From contig JAWQFW010000040.1 of the NCBI GenBank assembly GCA_035968095.1, positions 1 to 27,692 of the forward strand: a DNA stretch of 27,692 nt. Reading direction: 5' to 3'. Shown here one piece after another: positions 8,336-16,041 of this stretch (within the stretch, counting starts at the first letter, position 1; the number at the start of each line of letters is the position of its first letter). A model generated the notes under the pieces. The model worked only from the letters and a program-made list of their open reading frames with translations, had not been told where the DNA came from and did not search any database. The position numbers and the translations under genes were made by a program. The DNA comes from IIICB1 sp035968095. Its GTDB lineage: Bacteria > Cyanobacteriota > Cyanobacteriia > Cyanobacteriales > SIO1D9.

Positions 8336-8446
8336 ATGAGCGCTAACAGTGTGATGATTAACACCGCAGTCTTATCTTTTAGCTTAATTCTTGTCGGCTT
8401 AGTTTTAGGATTCTTAATGCTAAAAATTCAAGGCGGTGAAGGCTAA
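8336..8446 (+). CDS. petM: cytochrome b6-f complex subunit 7 (PetM)
   Basis: 36-residue single-span thylakoid protein, MSANSVMINTAVLSFSLILV then GLVLGFLMLKIQGGEG. The hydrophobic span is about residues 7-30 and the short KIQGGEG tail is typical. It is one of the small subunits packed at the periphery of the cytochrome b6f dimer, which carries electrons from plastoquinol to plastocyanin. The length matches PetM of other cyanobacteria. The reading frame is open further upstream, but the extension has no plausible start and reads through the shared promoter region. GAGGG at 8322-8326 is a ribosome site nine bases ahead of the ATG. Confidence 0.93.
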   Translation: MSANSVMINTAVLSFSLILVGLVLGFLMLKIQGGEG

Positions 8447-8535
8447 AGCAAGTACCCGCATTTACCCGCATAATCTCCCATCTCCAACTACCAACTCAAA
8501 CCTTTTCCTCAAGCACAAACAATGAATCAATAATT

Positions 8536-9462
8536 ATGAAAGTAGCAATTACAGGCGGTACGGGATTTGTTGGCACTCGCTTAGTCGAAAAGCTAAACTC
8601 CCAAGGTGAGCAAATCTTAATTTTGACTCGCAACGAAACTCGTGCCAAACGTATTTTTCCAGCTTCAGCTTATCAAAATATCGAGATAGTTGAATACACA
8701 CCCCAGGAATCCGGCGACTGGCAAAGAGCGATCGCCGGGTGCGATGCTGTAGTAAACTTAGCCGGAGAACCCATTGCTGACGAACGCTGGACTCCTCAAG
8801 TTAAGCAAAAAATTCTCCAAAGCCGTCAGCTAGGAACCCGGAAAATCGTCGAAGCCATTAGCAAAGCCGAACCTAAACCTAGTGTATTAGTAAACGCTTC
8901 CGCGATCGGTTACTACGGAACCAGCGAAACCGCTACCTTTAACGAAAACAGTCCTCCCGGAAACGATTTTCTCGCCGAAGTTTGTCAAGCTTGGGAAGCC
9001 GAAGCCGAAAAAGTCAAACCAGCAGGAGTCAGACTGGCAATTTTGCGCTTAGGAATAGTTTTAGGTGACGGGGGCGCACTAGCAAAAATGCTCACTCCCT
9101 TTAAACTTTATGCAGGCGGTCCTATTGGCGACGGAAAACAATGGTTTTCTTGGATTCATCGAGAAGATTTAGTTAACTTAATTATTACTGCGTTAAATAA
9201 TCAAAATATCCAAGGTACTTTCAACGCCACGGCACCAAATCCTGTCCGGATGAATCAACTTTGTCAAGCATTAGGAGAAGTCATGAACCGTCCCTCTTGG
9301 TTGCCAGTTCCCGGTATTGCTTTGGAACTACTTTTAGGAGAAGGCTCAAAGCTGGTTTTAGAAGGTCAAGAGGTGATTCCGAAACAAACTCAAGCGACAG
9401 GTTTCGAGTATCAATATCCGACGATTAAACCAGCTTTAGCCCAGATTGTCGCTAATTCTTAA
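8536..9462 (+). CDS. TIGR01777-family epimerase-like SDR protein
   Basis: 308-aa extended short-chain dehydrogenase of the TIGR01777/YfcH type. The Rossmann motif GGTGFVG lies at residues 7-13. The TRNETRAKR region suggests NADP preference. The catalytic stretch is NASAIGYYGTSE, followed by the family NENSPPGNDFLAEVCQAWE. The C-terminal DUF1731-type domain runs from about 250 (LPVPGIALELLLGEGSKLVLEGQEVIPKQ). The family's physiological substrate is unknown; members have been linked to cell division and nucleotide-sugar chemistry without firm proof. The gene follows petM by 89 bases and ends in a hairpin facing murA. Confidence 0.88.
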   Translation: MKVAITGGTGFVGTRLVEKLNSQGEQILILTRNETRAKRIFPASAYQNIEIVEYTPQESGDWQRAIAGCDAVVNLAGEPIADERWTPQVKQKILQSRQLGTRKIVEAISKAEPKPSVLVNASAIGYYGTSETATFNENSPPGNDFLAEVCQAWEAEAEKVKPAGVRLAILRLGIVLGDGGALAKMLTPFKLYAGGPIGDGKQWFSWIHREDLVNLIITALNNQNIQGTFNATAPNPVRMNQLCQALGEVMNRPSWLPVPGIALELLLGEGSKLVLEGQEVIPKQTQATGFEYQYPTIKPALAQIVANS

Positions 9463-9594
9463 TTTGATCGATTGGTACTGCGGACATCTTCTGTGCTTAA
9501 CCACAAAATTGTTCAACTCTAGCTAGTAGTGAAGCTGAAAAATTAATTAACGACAACACTACTAATACTCAAACAAAAAATTACTTTCCCAGTT

Positions 9595-9622
9595 GTAGAG
9601 ACGCTGTACCCAACGTCTCTAC
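9595..9622. terminator. bidirectional hairpin between convergent genes
   Basis: GTAGAGACG (9595-9603) and CGTCTCTAC (9614-9622) form a perfect 9-bp inverted repeat around a 10-base loop. It sits between the stop of the TIGR01777 gene and the stop of murA, 14 bases from the latter. Palindromes with this GTAGAGACG arm are common dispersed elements in cyanobacterial intergenic regions, so it may be both a repeat copy and a terminator. Confidence 0.6.
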
Positions 9623-9636
9623 CCGTAGTTTAGAAT

Positions 9637-11022
9637 CTATCTAACTTTTGTTGCCTCAACTGAGACGGAATTTTCCGCTTCAGGAGCTTGATTGAGGCGT
9701 TGAATTTTTGCCCCTAAGCCGCGTAACTTAGCTTCTAACTTTTCATAACCACGATCTAAGTGATGTAAACCTTGAATTATGGTTGTACCTTCAGCCGCTA
9801 ATCCTGCTAATACCAGTGCCGCCGAAGCGCGTAAATCTGTAGCTAAGACAGGCGCACCAGACAAAAATGGTACTCCTCGGACGATCGCATTTTGACCTTT
9901 GATCCGAATATCTGCGCCCATACGATTTAATTCTGCTACGTGACGCATCCGATTTTCAAACACTGTTTCGGTAATGAGGCTATTTCCCTCAGCCACAGTC
10001 AACAAAGCCATAAACTGAGCTTGCATATCGGTGGGAAATCCGGGATAAGGCAAGGTTTCAATATCGGTTCCGCGTAATTCTCCCGGAACAATTCGCAAAC
10101 AGTTAGCGCCTTCGTAAATTACCTGATTTCCAATGGTTCGCAGTTTAGCAATCACTGGAGTTAAGTGGTCGGGAATTACCGAGGAAAGCAGTAATTCTGA
10201 TTGGGTAATTGCTCCAGCCACTAAGAAAGTTCCTGCCTCGATGCGATCGGGAATAATTTGGTAATCTACCGAGTGTAAACGCTCAACGCCACTAATGGCG
10301 ATCGCGTTTGTTCCCGCACCTTTGATCTTAGCTCCCATCGCCCGACAGAAATTCGCCAAATCTACGACTTCTGGCTCTTGAGCGGCATTTTCAATAATTG
10401 TCTCACCCTCCGCCAAGGTTGCCGCCATCATTAGCGTTTCTGTTGCGCCGACACTGGGATAATCCAGATAGATTTTCCCTCCCTTGAGCCTACCGTTGTT
10501 ACCATGTACATAGGCATGGACGATACCATGTTCAATCTGAACCTCTGCCCCCAAAGCTTGTAAACCGCGAACGTGCAAATCCACAGGTCTAGCACCAATC
10601 GCACATCCTCCTGGGAGGGGAACTCGCGCTACACCTAATCTGGCTAACAACGAACCAATCACAAAAAAGCTCGCTCTTAACTGAGAAACCACTTCGTAGG
10701 GAGCTTTTGATTTCCCAATTGAACTAGCATTAATATCCAAAATATCGTCTTGTTGTTGGATTTTTACACCCAAAGCTGACAATACTTGGCTCATTCTCGC
10801 CACATCCACCAAGGAAGGGATATTCCGTAGTCGGCAATCTTCAGGACAAAGTAACGCTCCTGCCATAATTGCCAGTGCCGAGTTTTTCGCTCCACTGATG
10901 GTTACTTCACCTCGCAGGGTCGCTCTACCTTGGATTTGAAGCACTGATTGGTCTTCTTCAGGCAGAGGTTGGTTATCTTTCAGGCTTACAGAGGGATTAA
11001 TGGCTCTATCCTCCAGAATCAC
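9637..11022 (-). CDS. murA: UDP-N-acetylglucosamine 1-carboxyvinyltransferase
   Basis: First committed enzyme of peptidoglycan synthesis. It transfers enolpyruvate from PEP to UDP-GlcNAc in the cytoplasm. The EPSP-synthase-fold signature is complete: ISGAKNSAL with Lys46 and Asn47, VSQLRASFFVIGSLLARLG, the mobile loop LPGGCAIGARPVDLH with the PEP/fosfomycin cysteine Cys140 (so presumably fosfomycin-sensitive), GATETLMMAA, and the C-terminal RASAALVLAGLAAEGTT. The protein has 461 aa, with about 25 extra residues at each end compared with bacterial MurA of some 420. The start is a GTG with only a weak ribosome site. No ATG occurs before the conserved core, so it is the best choice. It is divergent from the tRNA-Leu gene. 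Confidence 0.95.
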   Translation of the reverse strand: MILEDRAINPSVSLKDNQPLPEEDQSVLQIQGRATLRGEVTISGAKNSALAIMAGALLCPEDCRLRNIPSLVDVARMSQVLSALGVKIQQQDDILDINASSIGKSKAPYEVVSQLRASFFVIGSLLARLGVARVPLPGGCAIGARPVDLHVRGLQALGAEVQIEHGIVHAYVHGNNGRLKGGKIYLDYPSVGATETLMMAATLAEGETIIENAAQEPEVVDLANFCRAMGAKIKGAGTNAIAISGVERLHSVDYQIIPDRIEAGTFLVAGAITQSELLLSSVIPDHLTPVIAKLRTIGNQVIYEGANCLRIVPGELRGTDIETLPYPGFPTDMQAQFMALLTVAEGNSLITETVFENRMRHVAELNRMGADIRIKGQNAIVRGVPFLSGAPVLATDLRASAALVLAGLAAEGTTIIQGLHHLDRGYEKLEAKLRGLGAKIQRLNQAPEAENSVSVEATKVR

Positions 11023-11244
11023 GGTAATATGTGTTAACTAACTTGAAAATTTTGTTCTGATTCTACAGGAAAGATCCCAAATGTATACATTTTTTAAGCG
11101 ATCTTTCTCTTTCAGTAGCATTTGCGCTTAGTACAGCAATTGCTGCGCTTATTTTACACTATAATTGCCTATTTGGACAAAATCTTTAGCTAATTTTTCA
11201 ATTTTGTTATTTTCTGTGTTCGTGAGTTTCTTTCCGGAAAAAGC

Positions 11245-11276
11245 TTGACTATCCGGGAAATTTTCGTCATTATAAG
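11245..11276 (+). promoter_or_regulatory. possible promoter of tRNA-Leu
   Basis: TTGACT (11245-11250) and TATAAG (11271-11276) resemble sigma-70 boxes and end 27 bases before the mature tRNA. The 20-base spacer is longer than ideal, so this is tentative. Confidence 0.3.
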
Positions 11277-11303
11277 AAATTGCACGTCGAAAATTTAACT
11301 TTT

Positions 11304-11389
11304 GCGGAACTGGCGGAATTGGTAGACGCGCTAGATTCAGGTTCTAGTGTCCCTAACCGGACTTCCGGGTTCAAGTCCCGGGTTCCGCA
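11304..11389 (+). tRNA. tRNA-Leu(CAG)
   Basis: The acceptor stem GCGGAAC (11304-11310) pairs with GTTCCGC (11382-11388), with discriminator A at 11389; CCA is not encoded. The anticodon stem CTAGA/TCTAG encloses the loop TTCAGGT, giving anticodon CAG (11338-11340), which reads CUG. The long variable arm (class II) and the TTCAAGT T-loop fit leucine. The gene has no intron. It is followed within five bases by a heptamer repeat. Confidence 0.95.
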
Positions 11390-11394
11390 TCATT

Positions 11395-11418
11395 CAGTTA
11401 TCAGTTATCAGTTATCAG
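11395..11418. repeat. CAGTTAT heptamer tandem repeat
   Basis: Three perfect copies of CAGTTAT, then a partial copy, begin five bases after the tRNA-Leu 3' end. The unit is the same as in the larger block after lpdA. Such 7-nt arrays are known in cyanobacteria as STRR sequences. Confidence 0.85.
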
Positions 11419-11486
11419 TGAGCGATTACTTTGCTTCTACCAATTGGCGGAGTGAGACTTAGCTTCTACTACCTGACTCAGATTAA

Positions 11487-12266
11487 ATGTTAACCAGTCT
11501 TCAAAATCCGTTCATAAAACAACTGCGAAAATTGCACCGCAGTAAATTTCGACACCAAGAAAATCTGTTTTTGTTAGAAGGAACACATTTGTTGGAGTCA
11601 GCTTGTGCTAGTGATTTAGCTATAGTCACGGTTTGCTGTACTCCTGAGTGGCAAGAAAATCACCAGCAAATTTGGGAAGTTGTGCAAAAACGCGCCGAAA
11701 GAACCGAATTAGTCACAGCAGAAATCTTAAAGGCGATCGCGACTACTGTAAATCCGGATGGAGTGGTAGCCACAGCCAAACGCACTTCTAGAGATAGTTT
11801 ACCCCTAACTAAGTTGAATTTAGGCTTAGTTCTCGAACGACTGCAAGACCCAGGAAATTTAGGGACAATTATTCGTACAGCCGTTGCTGCTAAAGTTGAC
11901 GCTTTGTGGGTTAGTGGAGATAGCGTAGATTTAGATAATCCGAAAGTTTTGCGATCGTCAGCAGGAGAATGGTTTAAGCTACCAATGGCAGTTAGTAACA
12001 ATCTCGGAGCAGTAGTCAATGAGTGGAAAAGTCAGGGAAGCCAAATCGTAGCTACCTTACCCCAAGCAAAGACAAGTTATTGGGAGATTGACTTTCAGCG
12101 TCCGACAATGATTTTATTAGGGAACGAAGGCGCGGGATTATCACCAGAATTAGCCTCTCTCGCCGACGTACAAGCGAATATTCCCTTAGCCAATCAGGTA
12201 GAATCATTAAACGTCGCGATCGCCGCCGCTTTACTATTATACGAAGCACAAAGACAACAAAATTGA
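11487..12266 (+). CDS. SpoU/TrmH-family RNA 2'-O-methyltransferase
   Basis: SAM-dependent ribose methyltransferase of the SPOUT class (259 aa), probably acting on rRNA like RlmB relatives. The N-terminal substrate-binding domain, about residues 1-100, contains KQLRKLHRSKFRHQENLFLLEG. The knotted catalytic domain carries all three motifs: motif 1 LERLQDPGNLGTIIRTA, motif 2 ILLGNEGAGLSPE, and motif 3 IPLANQVESLNVAIAAALLLYEA. The exact target nucleotide cannot be told from sequence. The gene lies just after tRNA-Leu and its heptamer repeat. I recall a murA/spoU/lpdA/trpC gene neighbourhood from other cyanobacteria, which fits the layout here. Confidence 0.9.
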   Translation: MLTSLQNPFIKQLRKLHRSKFRHQENLFLLEGTHLLESACASDLAIVTVCCTPEWQENHQQIWEVVQKRAERTELVTAEILKAIATTVNPDGVVATAKRTSRDSLPLTKLNLGLVLERLQDPGNLGTIIRTAVAAKVDALWVSGDSVDLDNPKVLRSSAGEWFKLPMAVSNNLGAVVNEWKSQGSQIVATLPQAKTSYWEIDFQRPTMILLGNEGAGLSPELASLADVQANIPLANQVESLNVAIAAALLLYEAQRQQN

Positions 12267-12285
12267 GCGAAGCGTGTAGAATAAT

Positions 12286-12516
12286 TTAATCTGCTTCTGG
12301 AGACGAAGATTGTTGTTGGTTGAAAAATTGCTCCAAGTCGGCACCAATTTCTTCCCATTCATCAGTACAATCTTGATTAGTGTCGGAAACAGACTCGGTT
12401 TCTGCTACTCCAGACTCAGAAGCTTCTTTTTCTAACAACAACTGTTTGAGTTGGTCGAGAGCTTTTTCAAATTCCCAGGCAGCATGATGCCGTGAATTGG
12501 GTTGATCTTGATTCAT
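12286..12516 (-). CDS. small acidic protein of unknown function
   Basis: 76 aa from the ATG at 12516; the frame is open to a GTG at 12579, but that would add an implausible hydrophobic stretch. The sequence is strongly acidic, with a predicted helix HHAAWEFEKALDQLKQLLLEKEA (about 10-32), a Ser/Glu/Thr-rich linker, and a second helix DEWEEIGADLEQFFNQQQ. There is no signal or membrane segment. I know no function. It is convergent with the SpoU gene, with 19 bases between stops, and divergent from lpdA. Confidence 0.6.
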   Translation of the reverse strand: MNQDQPNSRHHAAWEFEKALDQLKQLLLEKEASESGVAETESVSDTNQDCTDEWEEIGADLEQFFNQQQSSSPEAD

Positions 12517-12740
12517 TCTACTTGTATAACAAAAACTGACCGCACATGAGAAATTAACAAGCACCCCAAGTAAACTCACTAAAGTTTTAATTGTAGCTAA
12601 CTAAACTAATAACTTAAGTTAAGTTGTCACTCTAAAATTATTAACTACTAACGAGAGATCCTCCACCGTAAGATTACTAAGTTTACGGCGAATCGATCGA
12701 GTTAAAGTAATTGTCAGCGTAAATTTACTGGGAAAAATTG

Positions 12741-14165
12741 ATGAGCGAACAATTTGATTACGATTTAGTCATTATTGGTGCTGGTGTAGGCGGACATGGT
12801 GCTGCCTTACACGCAGTAAAATGTGGGTTACGCACGGCGATAATTGAAGCTGACGAGATGGGTGGAACCTGTGTTAATCGCGGTTGTATCCCTTCTAAAG
12901 CCCTTTTAGCCGCTTCCGGAAGAGTACGGGAGTTAAGCCACGAAGCTCACTTGGAAGAGTTAGGAATTAAGGTCAGTGGTTTACAATTTGACCGAGGGGC
13001 GATCGCGGAACACGCTCAAGGTTTAGCGAGTAAAATTCGCGGCGATCTTACCAACAGCCTGAAACGTCTCAATGTGGAGATTATTCGCGGCTGGGGGAAA
13101 GTGGCTGCACCGCAAAAAGTAACTGTTACCACCGAAAATGGCGAAAAAACGCTTACGGCTCGCGATATTATTGTTGGCGCTGGGTCTGTTCCTTTTGTTC
13201 CCCCAGGTATCGAAATTGACGGGAAAACGGTTTTTACGAGCGACCATGCTTTAAATTTAGATTGGTTGCCAGATTGGGTGGCGATCGTTGGTAGCGGTTA
13301 TATTGGTTTAGAATTTTCCGATATTTATACGGCTTTGGGGTGCGAAATTACGATGATTGAAGCCCTCGATAAGCTGATGCCTGGATTTGACCCAGAAATT
13401 GCGAAAATCGCCCAAAGAGTCTTAATTAATCCTCGTGACATAGAAACTCGTGTGGGAATGTTAGCGAAAAAAGTAACTCCCGGTTCGCCTGTGGTGATTG
13501 AATTAGCTGACGCAAAAACGAAGGAAGTTGTGGAAATTCTCGAAGTCGATGCTTGTTTAGTCGCGACGGGACGGATTCCCGCTACGAAGAATTTAGGCTT
13601 AGAATCAGTAGGTGTGGAAACTGACAGACGCGGTTTTATTCCGGTAGACGATCGCATGGCAGTTTTGTCCGGTGGCGAACCAGTGCCTCACCTGTGGGCG
13701 ATCGGTGATGCTACAGGTAAAATGATGTTGGCTCACGCGGCTTCTGCTCAAGGAATTGTCGCAATTGAAAATATTTGTGGTCGTGAGAAAACTATTGATT
13801 ATCTGAGTATTCCGGCTGCGGCTTTTACTCATCCCGAAATTAGCTACGTGGGCTTAACTGAGCCAGCAGCAGAAGAATTAGCCAAAAATGAAGGTTTTGA
13901 GGTCGCGACAGTGAAAACCTACTTTAAAGGCAATTCTAAGGCGCTTGCAGAGGGCGAAACGGAAGGGATGGCAAAGGTTATTTACCGTCAAGACAATGGC
14001 GAACTTTTGGGAGTACATATTATTGGGATTCATGCTTCAGATTTAATTCAAGAAGCAGCAAACGCGATCGCCAATCGTCAGTCGGTACATAATCTCGCTT
14101 TTAATGTTCATACTCATCCGACTCTCTCAGAAGTTCTCGACGAAGCTTTTAAACGCGCAGCTTAG
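12741..14165 (+). CDS. lpdA: dihydrolipoyl dehydrogenase
   Basis: E3 flavoenzyme that reoxidises dihydrolipoyl groups of 2-oxoacid dehydrogenase complexes and the glycine cleavage system, passing electrons through FAD to NAD. The FAD fingerprint IIGAGVGGHGAA lies at residues 11-22. The redox disulfide is Cys44/Cys49 in GGTCVNRGCIPSKALL. The NAD-binding motif is VGSGYIGLEFSD, the second FAD motif LWAIGDATGKMMLAH, and the catalytic His-Glu pair sits in HTHPTLSEVLDEAF near the C-terminus. Length (474 aa) is normal. I take the ATG at 12741 rather than the TTG one codon earlier, with GGGA ahead of it. The gene is followed directly by the repeat block that separates it from trpC. Confidence 0.95.
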   Translation: MSEQFDYDLVIIGAGVGGHGAALHAVKCGLRTAIIEADEMGGTCVNRGCIPSKALLAASGRVRELSHEAHLEELGIKVSGLQFDRGAIAEHAQGLASKIRGDLTNSLKRLNVEIIRGWGKVAAPQKVTVTTENGEKTLTARDIIVGAGSVPFVPPGIEIDGKTVFTSDHALNLDWLPDWVAIVGSGYIGLEFSDIYTALGCEITMIEALDKLMPGFDPEIAKIAQRVLINPRDIETRVGMLAKKVTPGSPVVIELADAKTKEVVEILEVDACLVATGRIPATKNLGLESVGVETDRRGFIPVDDRMAVLSGGEPVPHLWAIGDATGKMMLAHAASAQGIVAIENICGREKTIDYLSIPAAAFTHPEISYVGLTEPAAEELAKNEGFEVATVKTYFKGNSKALAEGETEGMAKVIYRQDNGELLGVHIIGIHASDLIQEAANAIANRQSVHNLAFNVHTHPTLSEVLDEAFKRAA

Positions 14166-14167
14166 AA

Positions 14168-14216
14168 CAGTTATCAGTTAGCAGTTAGCAGTTAGCAGTT
14201 ATCAGTTAGCAGTTTG
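14168..14216. repeat. CAGTTA(T/G) heptamer array
   Basis: Seven consecutive 7-nt units CAGTTAT or CAGTTAG (the last degenerate) begin two bases after the lpdA stop codon. The order is T, G, G, G, T, G, then a decayed copy. It is the same unit as behind tRNA-Leu at 11395. Confidence 0.9.
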
Positions 14217-14401
14217 TCTCCCAATTAGTACAATTTCCCCAATCCCTCCCACTTCCAACCTCGACTACCAAGCACCCACTACCCACTGTTCACTGTTCAC
14301 TGTTCACTGCTCACTGTTGACTGAAAACCCCAATCCCTCCCACTTTCAACCTCGACTACCAAGCACCCACTACCCACTGTTCACTGTTCACTGTTCACTG
14401 C

Positions 14402-14501
14402 NNNNNNNNNNNNNNNNNNNNNNNNNNNNNNNNNNNNNNNNNNNNNNNNNNNNNNNNNNNNNNNNNNNNNNNNNNNNNNNNNNNNNNNNNNNNNNNNNNN
14501 N
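14402..14501. other. assembly gap (100 N)
   Basis: Exactly 100 N, the usual placeholder for a gap of unknown size, lies inside the 91-bp repeat. The repeat almost certainly caused the break. The missing sequence is probably a whole number of repeat units. Confidence 0.97.
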
Positions 14502-14569
14502 TCACTGTTGACTGAAAACCCCAATCCCTCCCACTTCCAACCTCGACTACCAAGCACCCACTACCCACT

Positions 14570-14591
14570 GGTAACTGGTAACTGGTAACTG
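14570..14591. repeat. GGTAACT heptamer array
   Basis: Three GGTAACT units plus one G. Read on the other strand the unit is AGTTACC, so it is nearly the inverse of the CAGTTA(T/G) array at 14168-14216. The two arrays bracket the 91-bp repeats as an imperfect inverted pair. Confidence 0.85.
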
Positions 14592-14625
14592 CTCACTGTT
14601 CACTGAAAACCCCAATCCCTGAAGA

Positions 14626-15513
14626 ATGCAAATTAGAAGACGATCACCAAATCCTCCTGTAGATATTAAATACTTACGTTATCAAGTAGTATTACCAGAT
14701 GCAGAACCGCGCAATATCTTAGAAAAAATAGTTTGGCAAAAAGAAACAGAAATAGACAAAATGCGCGATCGCCTGCCATTATTAGAATTACGCAAGCAGG
14801 TAGAAACTGCACCACCAGTGCGAGATTTTTTAGCCGCGTTACGTCAAGGTAAAACCAAACCAGCTTTAATTGCCGAAGTGAAAAAAGCCTCTCCTTCACG
14901 TGGGGTAATTCGCGAAGATTTCGATCCAGTGGAGATAGCTAAAGCTTATCAACAAGCAGGTGCTAGCTGTATCTCAGTTTTGAGCGATCGCGAATTTTTT
15001 CAAGGTAGCTACGAAAATATTACTTTAGTTCGGTCAGCAGTAGACTTGCCGATTTTGTGTAAGGAGTTTATTATTTATCCTTACCAGATTTATTTGGCTC
15101 GCGCTCATGGGGCGGATGCAGTATTGCTGATTGCCGCAATTTTGAGCGATATTGATTTGAGTTACTTTCTCAAAATTGCTCGAACTTTAGGCATGACTGC
15201 TTTAGTAGAAGTACACAATCTCGAAGAACTTGACCGGGTTTTGGCTGTAGAAGGCGTTAACCTAGTAGGTATTAATAATCGTAATCTGGAAGATTTTTCC
15301 GTTGATTTACAGACAACTTCTCAACTGTTGGAGTTACGAGGCGAAATCCTGGAAAAACGGGGTATAACCTTGGTTAGCGAATCAGGATTACATCAAGCAA
15401 CTGACTTAAATTTTGTGAGTCAAGCTGGTGCTGATGCAGTTTTAATCGGGGAATCAATTGTCAAACAACCCGATCCTCAAGCAGCGATCGCTAATTTATT
15501 TGCTGATGTCTAA
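14626..15513 (+). CDS. trpC: indole-3-glycerol phosphate synthase
   Basis: Tryptophan-pathway enzyme converting the carboxyphenylaminodeoxyribulose phosphate to indole-3-glycerol phosphate; a (beta/alpha)8 barrel in the cytoplasm. Conserved strands are visible in order: ALIAEVKKASPSRG, ISVLSDREFFQGS, LPILCKEFIIYPYQIYLARAHGAD, ALVEVHNLEELDRVL, LVGINNRNLEDFSVDL, LVSESGL and ADAVLIGESIVKQ. Together they carry the catalytic Lys/Glu/Asn/Ser set. The N-terminal 60 residues (RRRSPNPPVDIKYLRYQV) are longer than in enterobacterial TrpC, as is usual in cyanobacteria, so the first ATG is right. That ATG stands only five bases after a repeat head. Any promoter therefore lies inside or upstream of the repeat block. 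Confidence 0.95.
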   Translation: MQIRRRSPNPPVDIKYLRYQVVLPDAEPRNILEKIVWQKETEIDKMRDRLPLLELRKQVETAPPVRDFLAALRQGKTKPALIAEVKKASPSRGVIREDFDPVEIAKAYQQAGASCISVLSDREFFQGSYENITLVRSAVDLPILCKEFIIYPYQIYLARAHGADAVLLIAAILSDIDLSYFLKIARTLGMTALVEVHNLEELDRVLAVEGVNLVGINNRNLEDFSVDLQTTSQLLELRGEILEKRGITLVSESGLHQATDLNFVSQAGADAVLIGESIVKQPDPQAAIANLFADV

Positions 15514-15548
15514 CAAGTTGCGATTATCTTAACGTCCGGAGAAGACCT

Positions 15549-15989
15549 TCACTCATAGTGACGGGATGAATCCGGACAATCTTGGTTTTGAACGTATATT
15601 TTAAGTTGTTCAATAGTAACACCACCACAACTGGCGACAAAATAAGAACCTGTCCAGAGGATACGTTTCCCATAAATTTCAGATAGTTCCGGTTCAAATT
15701 CACGCCACAGTGTCTTAGATGCTGTGGCTTTAAGATTAGCGACAAGATTGCTCAATAATTTGTGAGGAGGATAACTAAGCAGCAAGTGAACATGGTCAGA
15801 CTCCCCATTAAATTCAATAAGATTAGAGTCCCATTTTTTAGCGACAGAGCTAAACACCTCGTTCAATCTGTGCCTCATAGCTTCACTAAGTACCTTGCGT
15901 CGGTATTTTGTCACAAAAACTAGGTGTACAGTGAGATTATATACGGCTCTACGACTACTATTATAGTTAGTTGTTTTTGTAGTTGACAT
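15549..15989 (-). CDS. tnpA: IS200/IS605 Y1 transposase TnpA
   Basis: Y1 HUH single-strand transposase (146 aa). It cuts and rejoins the hairpin-marked ends of the element as single-stranded DNA. The HUH metal site is His66/His68 in SDHVHLLLSYPP. The nucleophilic tyrosine is Tyr132 in IEQLKIYVQNQ, followed four residues on by Gln136, as in IS608-type enzymes. The opening YNLTVHLVFVTKYRRKVL is family-typical, and the length is normal. It is divergent from tnpB with 52 bases between start codons, and its ATG overlaps the -35 box of the tnpB promoter. The coding end runs into the left-end hairpin. Confidence 0.93.
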   Translation of the reverse strand: MSTTKTTNYNSSRRAVYNLTVHLVFVTKYRRKVLSEAMRHRLNEVFSSVAKKWDSNLIEFNGESDHVHLLLSYPPHKLLSNLVANLKATASKTLWREFEPELSEIYGKRILWTGSYFVASCGGVTIEQLKIYVQNQDCPDSSRHYE

Positions 15990-16012
15990 CTGTACGGCTA
16001 AATAACTATAAT
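15983..16012 (+). promoter_or_regulatory. near-perfect sigma-70 promoter for tnpB
   Basis: TTGACA (15983-15988) and TATAAT (16007-16012) match both consensus hexamers exactly with an 18-base spacer, 30 bases ahead of the tnpB ATG. The -35 box lies on the tnpA start codon. Confidence 0.6.
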
Positions 16013-16041
16013 TAGTCTAGCACTATTTAAAAGGTCGATAA

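Larger units (their letters stand above)
14237..14620. repeat. 91-bp tandem repeat with internal heptamers, interrupted by gap
   Basis: A unit opening with CCCCAATCCCTCCCACTT and continuing through CAACCTCGACTACCAAGCAC starts at 14237, 14328 and 14519; a final truncated head (CCCCAATCCCT) is at 14610. Each unit contains GTTCACT heptamers in its second half. The first-to-second period is 91. The third copy lies beyond a run of N. If the N run is removed, the second-to-third period is again exactly 91. The last unit replaces the GTTCACT run with GGTAACT. Confidence 0.92.

Noticed and set aside
11280..11462. 60-codon ORF over the tRNA-Leu region
   Set aside because: It is read through the tRNA gene; the folded tRNA explains the sequence completely.
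14317..14511. ORF across the N run
   Set aside because: It is made of repeat sequence and unknown bases, so there is no evidence for coding.
14237..14620. Possible CRISPR array from the direct repeats
   Set aside because: The units are head-to-tail copies of 91 bp with no unique spacers, and the internal heptamers are low-complexity repeats. There are no cas genes.
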